A DNA stretch of 64,000 nucleotides from Branchiostoma floridae (Eukaryota > Chordata > Leptocardii > Amphioxiformes > Branchiostomatidae): the NCBI RefSeq assembly GCF_000003815.2, contig NC_049987.1, positions 18,646,084 through 18,710,083 on the forward strand, in the 5' to 3' direction. The position numbers and the translations under genes were made by a program. Position 1 is the stretch's first letter; each line of letters begins with the position of its first letter. The notes under the pieces are model-generated. The model saw only the letters and a program-made list of their open reading frames with translations, made no database searches and was not told the origin of the DNA. This document shows, piece after piece, positions 12,365-23,022 of the stretch.

Positions 12365-12569
12365 AATGATGTCAAGTATGCTATCCACCTGCTTGTGTTG
12401 TTTTCGTAGAAGTGGGGAGGGGGGGGGGCGCACATTAGATGCGACTTCAGACTTGACTTGACTTCAATCTTGTTGTTTTCTTAAGTAAGTATCACTATGA
12501 ACGTACATGAAGTCTGCTGTCCACCTGCGTGCGTTGTTTCTTGTATTGGTGGGGGTAGGGGGGGGGGGG
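12365..12569. repeat. Tandem repeat (~140 bp unit) with poly-G, running into a gap
   Basis: Two similar blocks, near 12370-12430 and 12508-12569, share TGCTNTCCACCTGC, a GTTGTTT segment and a terminal G run. The second copy stops in poly-G exactly where the N run begins, so further units may be collapsed in the gap. Confidence 0.6.
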
Positions 12570-12669
12570 NNNNNNNNNNNNNNNNNNNNNNNNNNNNNNN
12601 NNNNNNNNNNNNNNNNNNNNNNNNNNNNNNNNNNNNNNNNNNNNNNNNNNNNNNNNNNNNNNNNNNNNN
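12570..12669. other. Assembly gap (100 N)
   Basis: Exactly 100 N, the conventional size for a gap of unknown length. It lies in intergenic DNA next to a poly-G tract. Confidence 0.95.
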
Positions 12670-14691
12670 GCAGAGGTCATGAAGACCAAAAAGAGTGACC
12701 CCATGAAATCATACTAACCACAGCTCAAAAGATTTTCATATCATTTAACAATCTTTTTCATTGATATTGTCACATGCAATTAGGCGTGTACTCATAACAT
12801 TTTGAAAATATATGATATATGTTAACCCACTTGTTATGGTACACATAAATGTGATATCATTGATAGTGATATGCAGTTAAGATGTTGTTTTCGTAGTGTT
12901 GTGGTTGTATGACGGTATGCATTGATAACTAATTATTATCTTAATTATATTCACTAAACGGAGAGTGCTACCTTTTATATAATATTCATACACGAGGTTG
13001 AGTGGTAGAGCTTTTTGTTTACTTTAGATGTTCTACATATATATTATTTCTTTTTGTTATGTGTTGCGTTATCATTTTGTGTATGTCGCAAGTTCAGTCT
13101 GGATATAACGTCATCTTCAACTGTCACTATATCCATTATGTAATGCACTTGTACCATATAAATAGAGAGAATTTTGCATGTATACCTGTCCATCATATAC
13201 TGAGTTGAGTAGAATTTTATTATCAAAAGGTTTCGGAAGTTTTGACTTTTCATAACTTAACAAAATGTTTTAAAATATTGTTGCTAGTTTATGAAGTGGA
13301 TATTTTACAAGAACTACGGCACGTTGGTAAACTGGGTTTGTGTTGATATCTATGGGAATACCAAACAAAATGCACAGGTATGAGTAAAAGAAAAAGAAGC
13401 ACACAAAGCGTCAAAAGATTCGTTTTTCCCCACTTTTTTGAGCACTTTGTCAAAACGTTCAGCCCAACAAATCGCAAACGTACAGCAATGAGGTCGCCAA
13501 CATGCCACAGCTTCAGTGATATATCAGCTTAATAGCAACGTATTTACACACGAACAATGCTTTTTAAATGCCGACGTCACGGTGACTTCTCTCAGGGCAT
13601 TACCAACCTGTTATACCTCGCACTACAGCTAGGTGGCGCTGCAGTGTGAAGGATGCAGTTCCAAACGAGACTAACCAACCTTGTATCTCAGCTAATCACG
13701 GTACATGCAGTAAAAATATTGACTGCGTGCAAGGAATCTTTAAAGATTAAATTACCAACGTGATGAGACTATTCATTGTCTTTCTGTCCGTTTTTTTTCA
13801 TTGAAGTGATTTCTTCTACTCAAACGAAGAGAAGCTATAGAACAAAGTTTAAAGATTCAGAAAAAAAGTTACATACACATGTGCAATGTGTTATCCATGT
13901 TGATTTATTGTTTTGAAAACAAAGACAGCCATTCTTACATTCTTAGAATCGAAAAAGGTGGGGACATGTTGTCGTCTTATGTTCTCAGTATAGCTTCCCA
14001 TTAGGCGTATATTTTCAAGTACGTATGAGGTCCGTATGGAACCTTTGCCAGTCTCCACAGTCTACTGTAAAAATAGTAGAAATCGTACAAATATATATAC
14101 CAAAGGAGTTAGCCAGCCGATAAGTATGGTATGAGACCCAGCTAACTATATTTTTCCAGACTATTTTCCAGCAACCTGTGGAGTATGGTAGAGGCTAAGA
14201 ACTCCACACGGAGCTCATCTTATTTATAAGGACTTGAACGTATACGCACGTGTGAACCCACCCTAACAAACCAGATTTGCAGGCGCGAGGCATGACAGCA
14301 GGCACGCCATGCGGCAAGCTAGTATGGCAAAGTTCTATACAACAAAAACAAATTGAATGCGCACCACTAGAAAGGCTTATAAGAATAATAGGACGCACAA
14401 AGAAAGACGTGTAACCCAAGCCGGTCCCTCGTATCTGCTTGAAGATAAGGCAAACAACGTCTTTTATTCACTGTGGAAAATTTGACTCCGAACTGACTCA
14501 TCATCAATAGCGTGGTTTTATGTACATTGTGGCGGGATGCGACAGGTTTTAGCCACGCCCTTTAGTGAAAACCTTTCTTAATCCTCGACCTCGGCAAGCC
14601 CACTTCATTCTTCTCCCGCGCTTTTGATCAAGCGTGCACGCAGCCCTCCTTCAGAGACAAGATCTACCACGCTAGCGTTGTTGACGACAAT

Positions 14692-15408
14692 ATGGCGACC
14701 GAAAAAGACGTCGAATCCGGCGAGGGTGGTGTGCCTCTTTCCGATCTCCCCACTACCACCACAGAAGAGCCGCCAAAATACACCCCGACAGAAAACACAG
14801 CCGGCGACGCTCCTCCTCCTTCATACGCTTCCATCTTAGAGCAAATCAAGGCGGCAAGAGAAGAATCGGACGGAAATGTCGAGTTCGGGAAGAAGGCTTC
14901 GACGGCAGTAGCGGGCAGCAAGGGGTGCACAGTATGCGGGGCGCTGCTCATGGTTGTACCGGTGGCTATGATTGCTGTTGGCGCGCTGAGCGTTCACAAA
15001 CAAGACTGCCCCATCCAGCGCATGATACCCATCTACCTGCTCGTCTTCGGCTGTTTTTACCTGGTGAAGAGTCTCATCTCGCTCGCCGAGCGATGCCGCA
15101 ACCACCGAGACAACGAGAGCGAGAAGAACGCCAAGCCCAACCCGGTAGAAGGCGTGCTCACCTGCTTCCTCTTCGGTTGGTTCATCGCTGGGAACTATTG
15201 GATCTACTCCGTGTACACGACAGTGAATCTGACGGACCCGACCAGTGCTATGTACTGTCAACCTTCCATGTACCAGTTCGCCTTCTGGGTGACTACAATT
15301 GTGTACATCATGGCAGCTCTTTGTGTTCTGTTTTTCTGTTGTGGATGTTTTGCTATATGCTGTTGTGCCAAGGGCAAGGGTTCAAAAGACGAGTATACAG
15401 TATCGTAA
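14692..15408 (+). CDS. TMEM272-like four-pass membrane protein, copy 2 (intronless)
   Basis: Single open exon, 238 aa. It has the same architecture as copy 1: PPSY at about residues 43-46 (within a PPPSY), TM1 about 82-103, the block DCPIQRMIPIYLLVFGCF, EKNAKPNPVEG, a third segment with FGWFIAGNYWIYSVY, and a fourth segment ending in Cys-rich FFCCGCF and ICCCAKGKGSK. The central part is nearly identical to copy 1 at the DNA level (uninterrupted matches of about 47 and 35 bp), while the N- and C-terminal codons are clearly more diverged, suggesting gene conversion of the core. A possible poly(A) signal AATAAA lies near 16819. Membrane protein of unknown function; the PPxY and Cys clusters suggest ubiquitin-ligase binding and palmitoylation (inference). 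Confidence 0.87.
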   Translation: MATEKDVESGEGGVPLSDLPTTTTEEPPKYTPTENTAGDAPPPSYASILEQIKAAREESDGNVEFGKKASTAVAGSKGCTVCGALLMVVPVAMIAVGALSVHKQDCPIQRMIPIYLLVFGCFYLVKSLISLAERCRNHRDNESEKNAKPNPVEGVLTCFLFGWFIAGNYWIYSVYTTVNLTDPTSAMYCQPSMYQFAFWVTTIVYIMAALCVLFFCCGCFAICCCAKGKGSKDEYTVS

Positions 15409-15737
15409 GTGTCATTTTGGGTTTGGCCCCAAAAATACATGTTTTGAAATATTTTTCTTTTTCTTTGTTGTTTAATCATGGCGGCAAACATGTTGGCCTT
15501 GGGACCGCGTTCTTACCTAAGCAATGGCTTAACATAGTCTCAGTGAGGTATACCGGTTAAAGTATGTGTCGTTTTGTGTTTGGCATTTGCATGTCAGAAA
15601 TACAGGTTTTGAAATGTTTTTTTTTTTCTTTTCCTTCGTTGTTAAATCATGGAGGTAAACTGTTTGGCCTTGGGTAACGCACTATTCCCTGAATCAATGG
15701 CTTAACATAATCTCAGTGCGGTTAACCGGTAAAAGAA
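15404..15737 (+). repeat. ~165-bp tandem duplication in the 3' UTR of copy 2
   Basis: Two consecutive similar blocks, about 15404-15560 and 15562-15737. Each starts with GTANGTGTC and a TTTGG stretch and contains TTTTGAAAT, a T-rich run, AAATCATGG, TTGGCCTTGGG and AATGGCTTAACATA. The first block begins at the end of the coding sequence, so the stop codon lies at the edge of the duplicated unit. Confidence 0.75.
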
Positions 15738-17700
15738 CAATCTAACTTTCTCAAATTTTCTTAAAAGATAGGGATAACTTTGTCATCTAGGTTGCAAGAT
15801 AAAATGCAACGTGAAATTGATAGAAGTTGAATTGTGTGGTTTACAACTTTCACCTACATATATTGCGTATTTTCAAGAAAGACGACGACTGGGTGCAGAA
15901 CTAATTTAATTAGACCGTAGAATTCTATCCAATCCACACGGTTCCGCTTGTAGTTGGACACAATGGACAGCCGACTTATCTAGAGCACTGCGTGCCCCTG
16001 TATTTTCTTTGGGTGTTGGTCAGAAACCACGCCCAAAGAAACTATGCCATACCACCATGCTACCCGCATTTACTTTAGTGTCCAGTATGATATGCCACGC
16101 CCATAGCACTCTCCAAGCAGAGGTTGGGTTCAGACTGTTGTTTTACGTGCTTTATTTAGGTGTTTTTGTCTGGCTTTCTATTTTTCATCAGATTTTATAT
16201 AAGGCCGGTGAACATGAAGAAAAGGGGACAAAATAGAAACCCGACGTATAAAAACATGTCAAATACTAGTAACTGCCGGAGCTGAATCTCTGCTTGGACA
16301 TTTAGAGTAACACTCACAATACCATATGTTTTTCAGATTAACAAAAAATGTGAGTGGGATCGGACTGGGTTATAAGTTCTAAGAAAATTGAAATCACTGC
16401 TTCGACAATATGAGTTATTAGATGAAGTCATGAACATGGCACCGCATTGAGTGTAATGTTTATATTATATGCTTATTGTGGTATGTAATGTCAATTTTGT
16501 GTTTTCTTCAGGGACATTTATGTTTATTTTTCACAACGTATAACAAAGATATATTGTGTTTTATATCGGTGCATGTCGGTTTGGGTAATTTTAAATGTAT
16601 TAAGCTTTTCATTATCAGTATGCCATTGTATCTGCTAGTTAAGTTTTTCTATCAATTTGATACGTAAAGTAGCACTAGAACTGTTTCTTTATATAATCTT
16701 ATTTTGAAAATTAATTCAATAGTGTGTTAATGGTTTTACTTTACCTTGAAATTATAATTCAAGACATTAAATGATTGTCAATGATACACCAAATGTGTTT
16801 ATGATCTATAATTACAGAATAAAGACATTTGTGAATCCAATTCATTGTTTTGTTGAGTATTGTTTGCAAGTTTACAAATGTCGACTATTTAAAAAATGTC
16901 TTACAGTAACTGTTGTAATATAGCTTTATTGCAAAAAGGTTAACAAAAAAGTCATAAATTTTACTATTGTTTGAAAAGAATGTTTTCTTGTATTGTGTTA
17001 TCAACAAAGACAATATATTTATAGTGTCAGTTAGAAATTAGACAAAGTACGTTATTTTCCCCTTTATCAACATAGTAACAGCAATAGACAAAGAAGTCAA
17101 AAGCTACAAGACTAAATAAAAGTATATACATGTTTTCTACGGTTTAATGAAGTACAGTGGAAGTCAGTTAATTGCACCGTGACGGATTACCACACACTTC
17201 TGTTAATTGCACGGGATTAAAAAATCCCAAACCATTGCAGTCCAGCTGGATACCTTCGCATTATTACACCACCCGGATAATTGCACGAAATACCCTGGAA
17301 AATGGGGTGTGCAATTAAACGGCTTCTACTCTAGTATTTTAGTCAGAGTTATCCTTTCTAAAGCGTTACGATTAAAACTAACAATATGCTAACAATCTAA
17401 GTATGCTTCAATGCCCTATCGGACGACAAAATGTGTAAACATTGGTTACAGGATGTTAACGAAATTGGAAACTCGTAGCGTAAACAAGAAGGCGTGGCAG
17501 ACTCAAAAATAACTTGCTGTAACCCCCGTCAGAATAATCGGATCGTCCAATTTGAATACGCAATCCGTGCATGTTCAAAACACCTGAGGCGGAACAAAGA
17601 ACCACAGACAACCACTCCCCTCCCCTACTACGAACTTTACCGGACGACTTTTCTCTGTTCTACCGGGGCCAAAGCCACCTCTCACCGCCCACAGACGACC
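15738..17700. other. Intergenic between TMEM272-like copies 2 and 3
   Basis: A/T-rich DNA with no supported exon. It holds a likely poly(A) site for copy 2 near 16819 and a pogo/Tigger-like MITE at 17155-17331 about 370 bp upstream of copy 3. Confidence 0.5.
17155..17331. mobile_element. pogo/Tigger-like MITE (177 bp) with TA target site
   Basis: Left end CAGTGGAAGTCAGTTAATTG, right end the reverse complement of a close GAGTAGAAGCCGTTTAATTG form; both ends are flanked by TA. The internal sequence repeats TTAATTGCAC. The CAGTRGAAG-type terminus with a TA duplication is characteristic of pogo/Tigger (Tc1-mariner) elements. No transposase frame. Confidence 0.8.
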
Positions 17701-18366
17701 ATGTCGACCGAGAAAGACGTCGAGGCACTCGCTTCCAACTTCGACACCGAAGAACCACCCTCCTACGGCACCGTCGACAACAAAACCGACGCAGGCCCTC
17801 CCTCATATTCCTCGCTGTATGGGGAAATCAAAAAGGCTAGCGAAGAATCCGATGGAAACGTGGACTTCGCTAAGAAGGCATCAGCCCTCATAGCAGGCAG
17901 CGTCGGCTGTACTATAGGTATAGGGTTCATGCTAGCCCTCCCAATCGCTTATATAGTGATCGGAGCGGTGTACCTACACGACTGCACGATCCAGCGCATG
18001 ATCCCGATCTATCTGATCGTCATGGGATCTTTCTCGGCCGCCAAGAACATCATGTCGCTCGGGGAGAGGTTCCGCAACCACCGAGAGAATGAGACCGAGA
18101 AGAACGCCAAGCCGAACCCCCTGGACGGTCTCCTTGGATGTTTCATCCTCGCTTGGTTCATCGCTGGAAACGTGTGGATCTACTCCGTGTACACGACCGT
18201 GAACATGAAGGATGCGACCGATGCCAACTACTGCCAGCCTACGCTGTATCTGTTCGCTTTTTGGGCTACCACGGTTACCTACATATTCCTTGGGGTCATG
18301 ATGTGCTGTTGCTGCTGTGCTGCAGTCGTATTCGGATCCGCAGCTGCAAGATCTGAACAATCGTAG
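17701..18366 (+). CDS. TMEM272-like four-pass membrane protein, copy 3 (intronless)
   Basis: The open frame extends back to an ATG at 17494, but I start at 17701 because the product MSTEKDVEAL aligns with MATEKDVESG of copy 2, giving 221 aa. It carries two PPSY motifs (EEPPSYGTV and GPPSYSSL), where copies 1 and 2 have one. Then EESDGNVDF, TM1 with VGCTIGIGFMLALPIAYIVIG, the DCTIQRMIPIYLIV block, EKNAKPNPLDGL, TM3 with AWFIAGNVWIYSVY, a YCQPTLYLFAFW stretch and a shorter tail with CCCCC. The stop codon is followed within a few bases by a foldback element, so the 3' UTR starts with transposon sequence. Function unknown; membrane localisation is clear from the four hydrophobic segments. Confidence 0.87.
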   Translation: MSTEKDVEALASNFDTEEPPSYGTVDNKTDAGPPSYSSLYGEIKKASEESDGNVDFAKKASALIAGSVGCTIGIGFMLALPIAYIVIGAVYLHDCTIQRMIPIYLIVMGSFSAAKNIMSLGERFRNHRENETEKNAKPNPLDGLLGCFILAWFIAGNVWIYSVYTTVNMKDATDANYCQPTLYLFAFWATTVTYIFLGVMMCCCCCAAVVFGSAAARSEQS

Positions 18367-18369
18367 ATA

Positions 18370-18547
18370 TAACACCAATTCACCTTTATCCACAGGGTAA
18401 GCTATATCCGTTGTTCTTAGAACAGGGCATTTAGGGGTACCAAGTCAACGGATTGTGGTTTAAAATTGCTATAATGTTTCCCCATATACCCTGTCTTTGA
18501 AAACAACGAATATAGGTTGCTCCACGGATAAAGGTGAACTAGTGTTA
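18370..18547. mobile_element. Foldback MITE immediately after the copy 3 stop codon
   Basis: The ends read TAACACNANTTCACCTTTATCC inward on both strands; each arm continues with a GGGTAAGCTATATCCGTTGTT-like segment. Related copies occur in P450 copy B intron 1 (49382-49672). It starts three bases after the TAG of the gene, so its hairpin should be transcribed in the 3' UTR. Confidence 0.8.
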
Positions 18548-20389
18548 CACTTGTTGAACGTTAGTTCTCAAGTACTATTTTGGTTACTACAGAATTCTGT
18601 AGTTTTTTGCTTATGTGTGTTAAGGGTTATTGTATAGGTGTAACGCCCCTTTTGGGCCCCAACTACTTAGCACATAAGCCTGTGCCATACCAGTTTGACA
18701 AGTAAATTGTAGACTGTCTATCGTACACATTATCTGATATTTGAGATAGTAATTATACTAAATACACAGCCGTCTTCCAATCACGATTTTTCCATTTAGT
18801 AGGTTACTGTTTATGTTACTTATACTTAGTATACTGTAGTACAAATATGCTGAATCTCAATATTTATACGCCAACAATTTGTTTACAGTACATGTATTTT
18901 GAACAAAGCGTGCTTCTCAACATATAACATTGCCTAATTTCTGTGACATTATACGAATACATTTTTGATAACTTTATTATATTTAAGCCAAAACATATTT
19001 TGCAAAACCTGCATATGAAAAGTTGCTTTGGAGAAATTTGAATACAAAGTGGCTTGGACATTTGAGAGATTTCCAGTGTATTTCAAATATAAATCAACTA
19101 GTGTCATGTAGGATTGTAGACTACATAACAATGATGAGGTGGTGAGATAAAACGGTATTCTTCAAACAGTGTTGATGATTTTGTTTTTATTCAATCATTC
19201 AAAATAACAGTCTACCAGTTAACTAGATGTCCATGGCGCTAACTGAATTGCACTGTTCACCAAAGTACATTTGTAATACAATTTGTACTGAGCCTTTAAC
19301 AAACGTGTTGCAGTCAAGCCGCTATGGGGCAAGTACATTGTATTAGCCGCGTTTTTTGCATATTTTTTGACTAGGCTAAAAGTGCATTACATATTTTAAA
19401 GGCACGTTACTTAAAGACAGGTTTATGTCGGGCAGTAAGCCCCAAATATGAGTATGCATGAAATTCCTACTTATCGTAAATCAATTCAATCTTCTGTTTG
19501 ATTTTTAACTTAAGTACACTTGAAAATCCAAAAAGAGAGACAGGTTTATTGCGAACAGCATAGCTAACTTGAATGATTGCGTTATTTTTGGTCAAAGGGA
19601 GGCGGGCGTAAAAATCCCGGTCACTACTTGTCCCCTACCGAAACCTCAATTTGGAGACAAAAGGGGCATGTGCTTCATTGAGCAATTTTCTTGCTATACG
19701 CCTCGGGCAACGAATGTCTGACACAATTTCTGAACACCACTTCTACACTGTATATAATAGTAATAGTTTTTTTTTTATAATCAAATATTGACTTTTTGAG
19801 CATGATGTTGTATCTGTACTGGCTAACTGAGCCAACTCTATGCAAAAGTGTGGAATTTGTAAAACGGTACTGTCGGTCTAGCTACATGTCATAGCGTAAC
19901 GCCGCCCACCCCTATGCTAAGTTTCTCTTGTTGACGTATTTCTTGCATATCGACAATGCCATGCTGAATGCCAACCAATCTCAGGGTCCGGTATCTGATG
20001 CATGACAGAAAACACGGAATTAAAACCATTATTTACACAACAAATGTTTTTATTTTGGAGTAAATAAGAGTTCTTGATCATACTCATGCAAGGTGACCGG
20101 AGGTACTGTGGTCCCGGATTTCACTGGCCCTCACAAAACGACAATATATCAAGTAATGACATATGAATAGTTGAGTTGACAGCAAGCTTAAAGGTTGATT
20201 TTGTGTCTAGGCAAACACTTTGACGCCCGAAATAGTAGCCAAGGATCCAATTTCTTCCAAGGGCTCACACAGACCAGTTATTCGGCATCATGTCTAACCT
20301 ACCCCGAAGGAAATTCTACCCCACCCCCCTGGCTATTGTTGAAATTCACGCTGGCTGGACTTAGATAGCCAAGAGGAGATGGACGCTTA

Positions 20390-20607
20390 CCCCCTTTCCA
20401 CTAGGACGGCGCTCTCGGCGCGCGCTCTCTGCGACCTCAAATTTGACAGATCACCCAACGGATTGTATAGAAAAGAAACGAATCTTTGTACATTTTGTGT
20501 GTTTTGTTGTCTCCTCAGTCACACTTTAGCTTTTACGTTTTGTATGATACCAGTGTTAAAGTGTAGGATATACAGCCCACCGCGATCGCCGTCTAGTGGA
20601 AAGGGGG
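20390..20607. mobile_element. MITE with CCCCCTTTCCACTAG termini (~218 bp)
   Basis: Left end CCCCCTTTCCACTAGGACGG, right end the reverse complement CCCCCTTTCCACTAGACGG. The interior resembles that of the elements at 26513-26758 and 61089-61316 (TTTTGT, TCTNCTNAG and TTACGTTTT blocks), suggesting a shared family with different termini. Confidence 0.72.
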
Positions 20608-20755
20608 CCTTACAACGCAGAAGTCCAGTATAAAGCCTTGTGAAAGACTGATGACCAGGCTACGGAAATATAGTGGTATGTGAATTAACTAGACAAACGA
20701 TGCATGTAAGGTCAAGTGTTTTGCCCTAGAAGTCATTTTCGAAGTGCCAACAAAC

Positions 20756-20949
20756 TACTGCAAATGTACTTAAGTTCGCGGTATTTAATTTCGCTGTAGC
20801 GCGAAATAAGAACTCTCGCGGTACCACCATGCACTGTATTCTCTTACTGCCATGGAAAATGTTCGCGGTGGTTTTTAAGTTCGCGTTGAAGTGGCCACCG
20901 CGAAAACCGCGAACATAGAACCACCGCGAAAGTTTCTGCATTTACAGTA
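20756..20949. mobile_element. MITE with TACTGTAAATGC termini and GTTCGCGG repeats
   Basis: Ends TACTGCAAATG and CATTTACAGTA; the interior has several TTAAGTTCGCGGT/ACCGCGAA units in both orientations. A second copy lies at 55316-55534. Confidence 0.8.
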
Positions 20950-22147
20950 ATACAGAGTAATGTTACACGCGTTAGCTTGCTAATCAGTGTTTGAGGAGTT
21001 AAACACTGTATGGTTGATCAACTTCCCGCTCAGTAAATGTTTAGATAACCCCGAAGTGTCAAAAAGATTTATTCTAAGACCATCTGGGGTCAAAAATAAT
21101 GCACAAATGATGATGGGTTATGTGCAGAAATATTCAGTACGTCAACACTTGTAAATCAACAACATAATATATACGAAGTCTACGTTTGAATTAGGATAAC
21201 TATTTTGTAGTAGGCCACATATTGTCTAGGATTGAAGTTAACTTTTGTCAACAAGACACAGCGTTAGTAGAATACGTTGATGATAGTTTTAATACAGGTA
21301 CGAGTGTGAAATAGGTGAACTAGAAATGACAACAAAAGATTTATTGAAATATTTATTGATTAATACACAAGTGTACGTGATTTTTTGGTATCTTTGGACC
21401 CATCTCAAAAGTGCCTTTTGTACAGAGGAGACTTTCCATGCGATATGGGTTTTTTTAAAGCTACGAAAAGGCAGCTTTTCTGCGACTTTCTTATTGTAAC
21501 AAATGACATTTCTGACTGTGGGTGAAAAACATACGATTAGGCCTTGATTCTGGGTATTCCCATATGACATACTAAAACATTATAACGTTACGTAATATAC
21601 ATCACTAGTACCGTATGCACAATGTACTACAGTATATAATCCAACATACGCACACACCTTTTTGGCATACGCATGCTACCAGTGTATGGTCTATACATTT
21701 TTCTTGGTATTATCGAATTGGTTGGTGTTTGTATGGTAAAGTGAATCCAAATTTTCCCAAATTGTTTATTGCTATATTTGTTACTACGATGACCAACCTT
21801 CATGCCCCACATTAAACTGCAGCGACAACACCAGTCTACCATCGATATGAGCTAATAATTTATTGATAAAGCGATATGTCAGTAGAAAATAGAAAGCATG
21901 GTTTACATTCATACCATTTTTCGTGAAGGAATTTACAAAAGTAGTGTTTTTCTTTAACCATGTATTAAAGGATTTCAATCCTTTCTAATGGCTTACCTCC
22001 ACCATACAACAACATAATGCAGGTGCATCGGAAGACAGCTGTAACGCTAAGCCCCAGTTAAAAAGGTACGGTTGATCGAATTACAGACAAGCACTTTGAT
22101 TGGACAAAAGAAAATGACGTCTTGCTCGAGTGGTGCGGACGCCCAAG

Positions 22148-22365
22148 CGGTCATTCAATGATGATGATAGTGAGCCTTCCGACCTAGCAAGCACGACCAA
22201 CCGGTCACTTGGCGATGATGATAGTACGCCTTTCGTGAATGGGCGAATACGTACACCCAATAGGTCGTTTGATGATGATGATGGTAGGTCTTTTGTCATT
22301 GGTCGATAGGCTAATTAGATTGTCTGTGCGACCAATCGGTCGTTCGATGATGATGATAGTTGGCC
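22148..22365. repeat. Tandem repeat, ~60-70 bp unit with GATGATGATG core
   Basis: Four imperfect units, each with a CCAANNGGTC/CGGTCATTC-like lead followed by GATGATGATAGT and a GCCTT/GTCTTT stretch. Spacing varies and the units are not separated by unique spacers, so it is an ordinary minisatellite and not a CRISPR. Confidence 0.7.
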
Positions 22366-23022
22366 GCTTTATCATGGCTAACCTAGAGGTCGTCTAGATG
22401 CCATTCAGCAACACTCGAGCTTGTAATTGTGGTAGGCATAGAATTGAAGGGATCGAATTTTCTGGAAGGACCTTGAAGTGAACAGAAGAAAGGTGCGTCA
22501 TAAACTAAGTGTTTTTGAGCTGTAGTTGCAGTATTCCAACGACCTATAGGTTTTTAGGAGCATAATAAACCATCATGACAACAAAATCGAGTATTGTGTT
22601 TCGCCTTAAGTATTCAGTTAGTGCTACGAATTTTAGTCACAAAGTAAGAAACTATGATTGTGCGAATACTGGAAACAGAAGTAAAGATATAGAAAACTAA
22701 GGTTGACTTTGAAATGATTTTAAAACCTTATGACATGACATACTTTCCCCTGATTGACTCGATTTAATAGAACAATATTAAAAAGATATAGTATACAATA
22801 TTGGCCATGCAGACGTTTTAAAGAAAGGCAGGTAGACACCTGATACCTGATACGTAGGCTTTGACCTCTGTGTTTTGATTGGTTGCTATTTGCACATTAC
22901 GTACACAAAAGGGGGCATACAGACTACAGTGTATAAATACGCCGGCGGGTGGCTACCTCCAACATTCGCAAATCTGACTCTCAGTCCTCAAGTCGTGAAG
23001 AAAGGACCGTACCGTACACACG

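Larger units (their letters stand above)
11885..14691. other. Intergenic between TMEM272-like copies 1 and 2
   Basis: Contains a G-run-bearing tandem repeat that ends in the assembly gap at 12570-12669; beyond it, A/T-rich DNA with no supported gene. The probable 3' UTR of copy 1 occupies the start. Confidence 0.5.
18548..23022. other. Intergenic between TMEM272-like copies 3 and 4
   Basis: About 4.5 kb without a supported gene. It holds two MITEs (20390-20607, 20756-20949) and a GATGATGATG-containing tandem array (22148-22365). Short open frames here lack domains and splice support. Confidence 0.55.

Noticed and set aside
12495-12704. Open frames running through N runs
   Set aside because: They exist only because N codons are not stops. 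The one exception is the TMEM272-like copy 4 frame, supported by homology on the right side.
14836-15261. Reverse-strand 141-codon frame opposite TMEM272-like copy 2
   Set aside because: Shadow of a GC-rich coding exon; no domain, and the sense frame is clearly the conserved one. The same applies to reverse frames over copies 1, 3 and 4.
17494-17700. Longer N-terminus for TMEM272-like copy 3 from the ATG at 17494
   Set aside because: The added 69 residues match nothing in the paralogues, and the ATG at 17701 aligns with their starts.
22148-22365. CRISPR-like array
   Set aside because: Units are variable in length and contiguous, in a eukaryotic context with no cas genes; it is a minisatellite.
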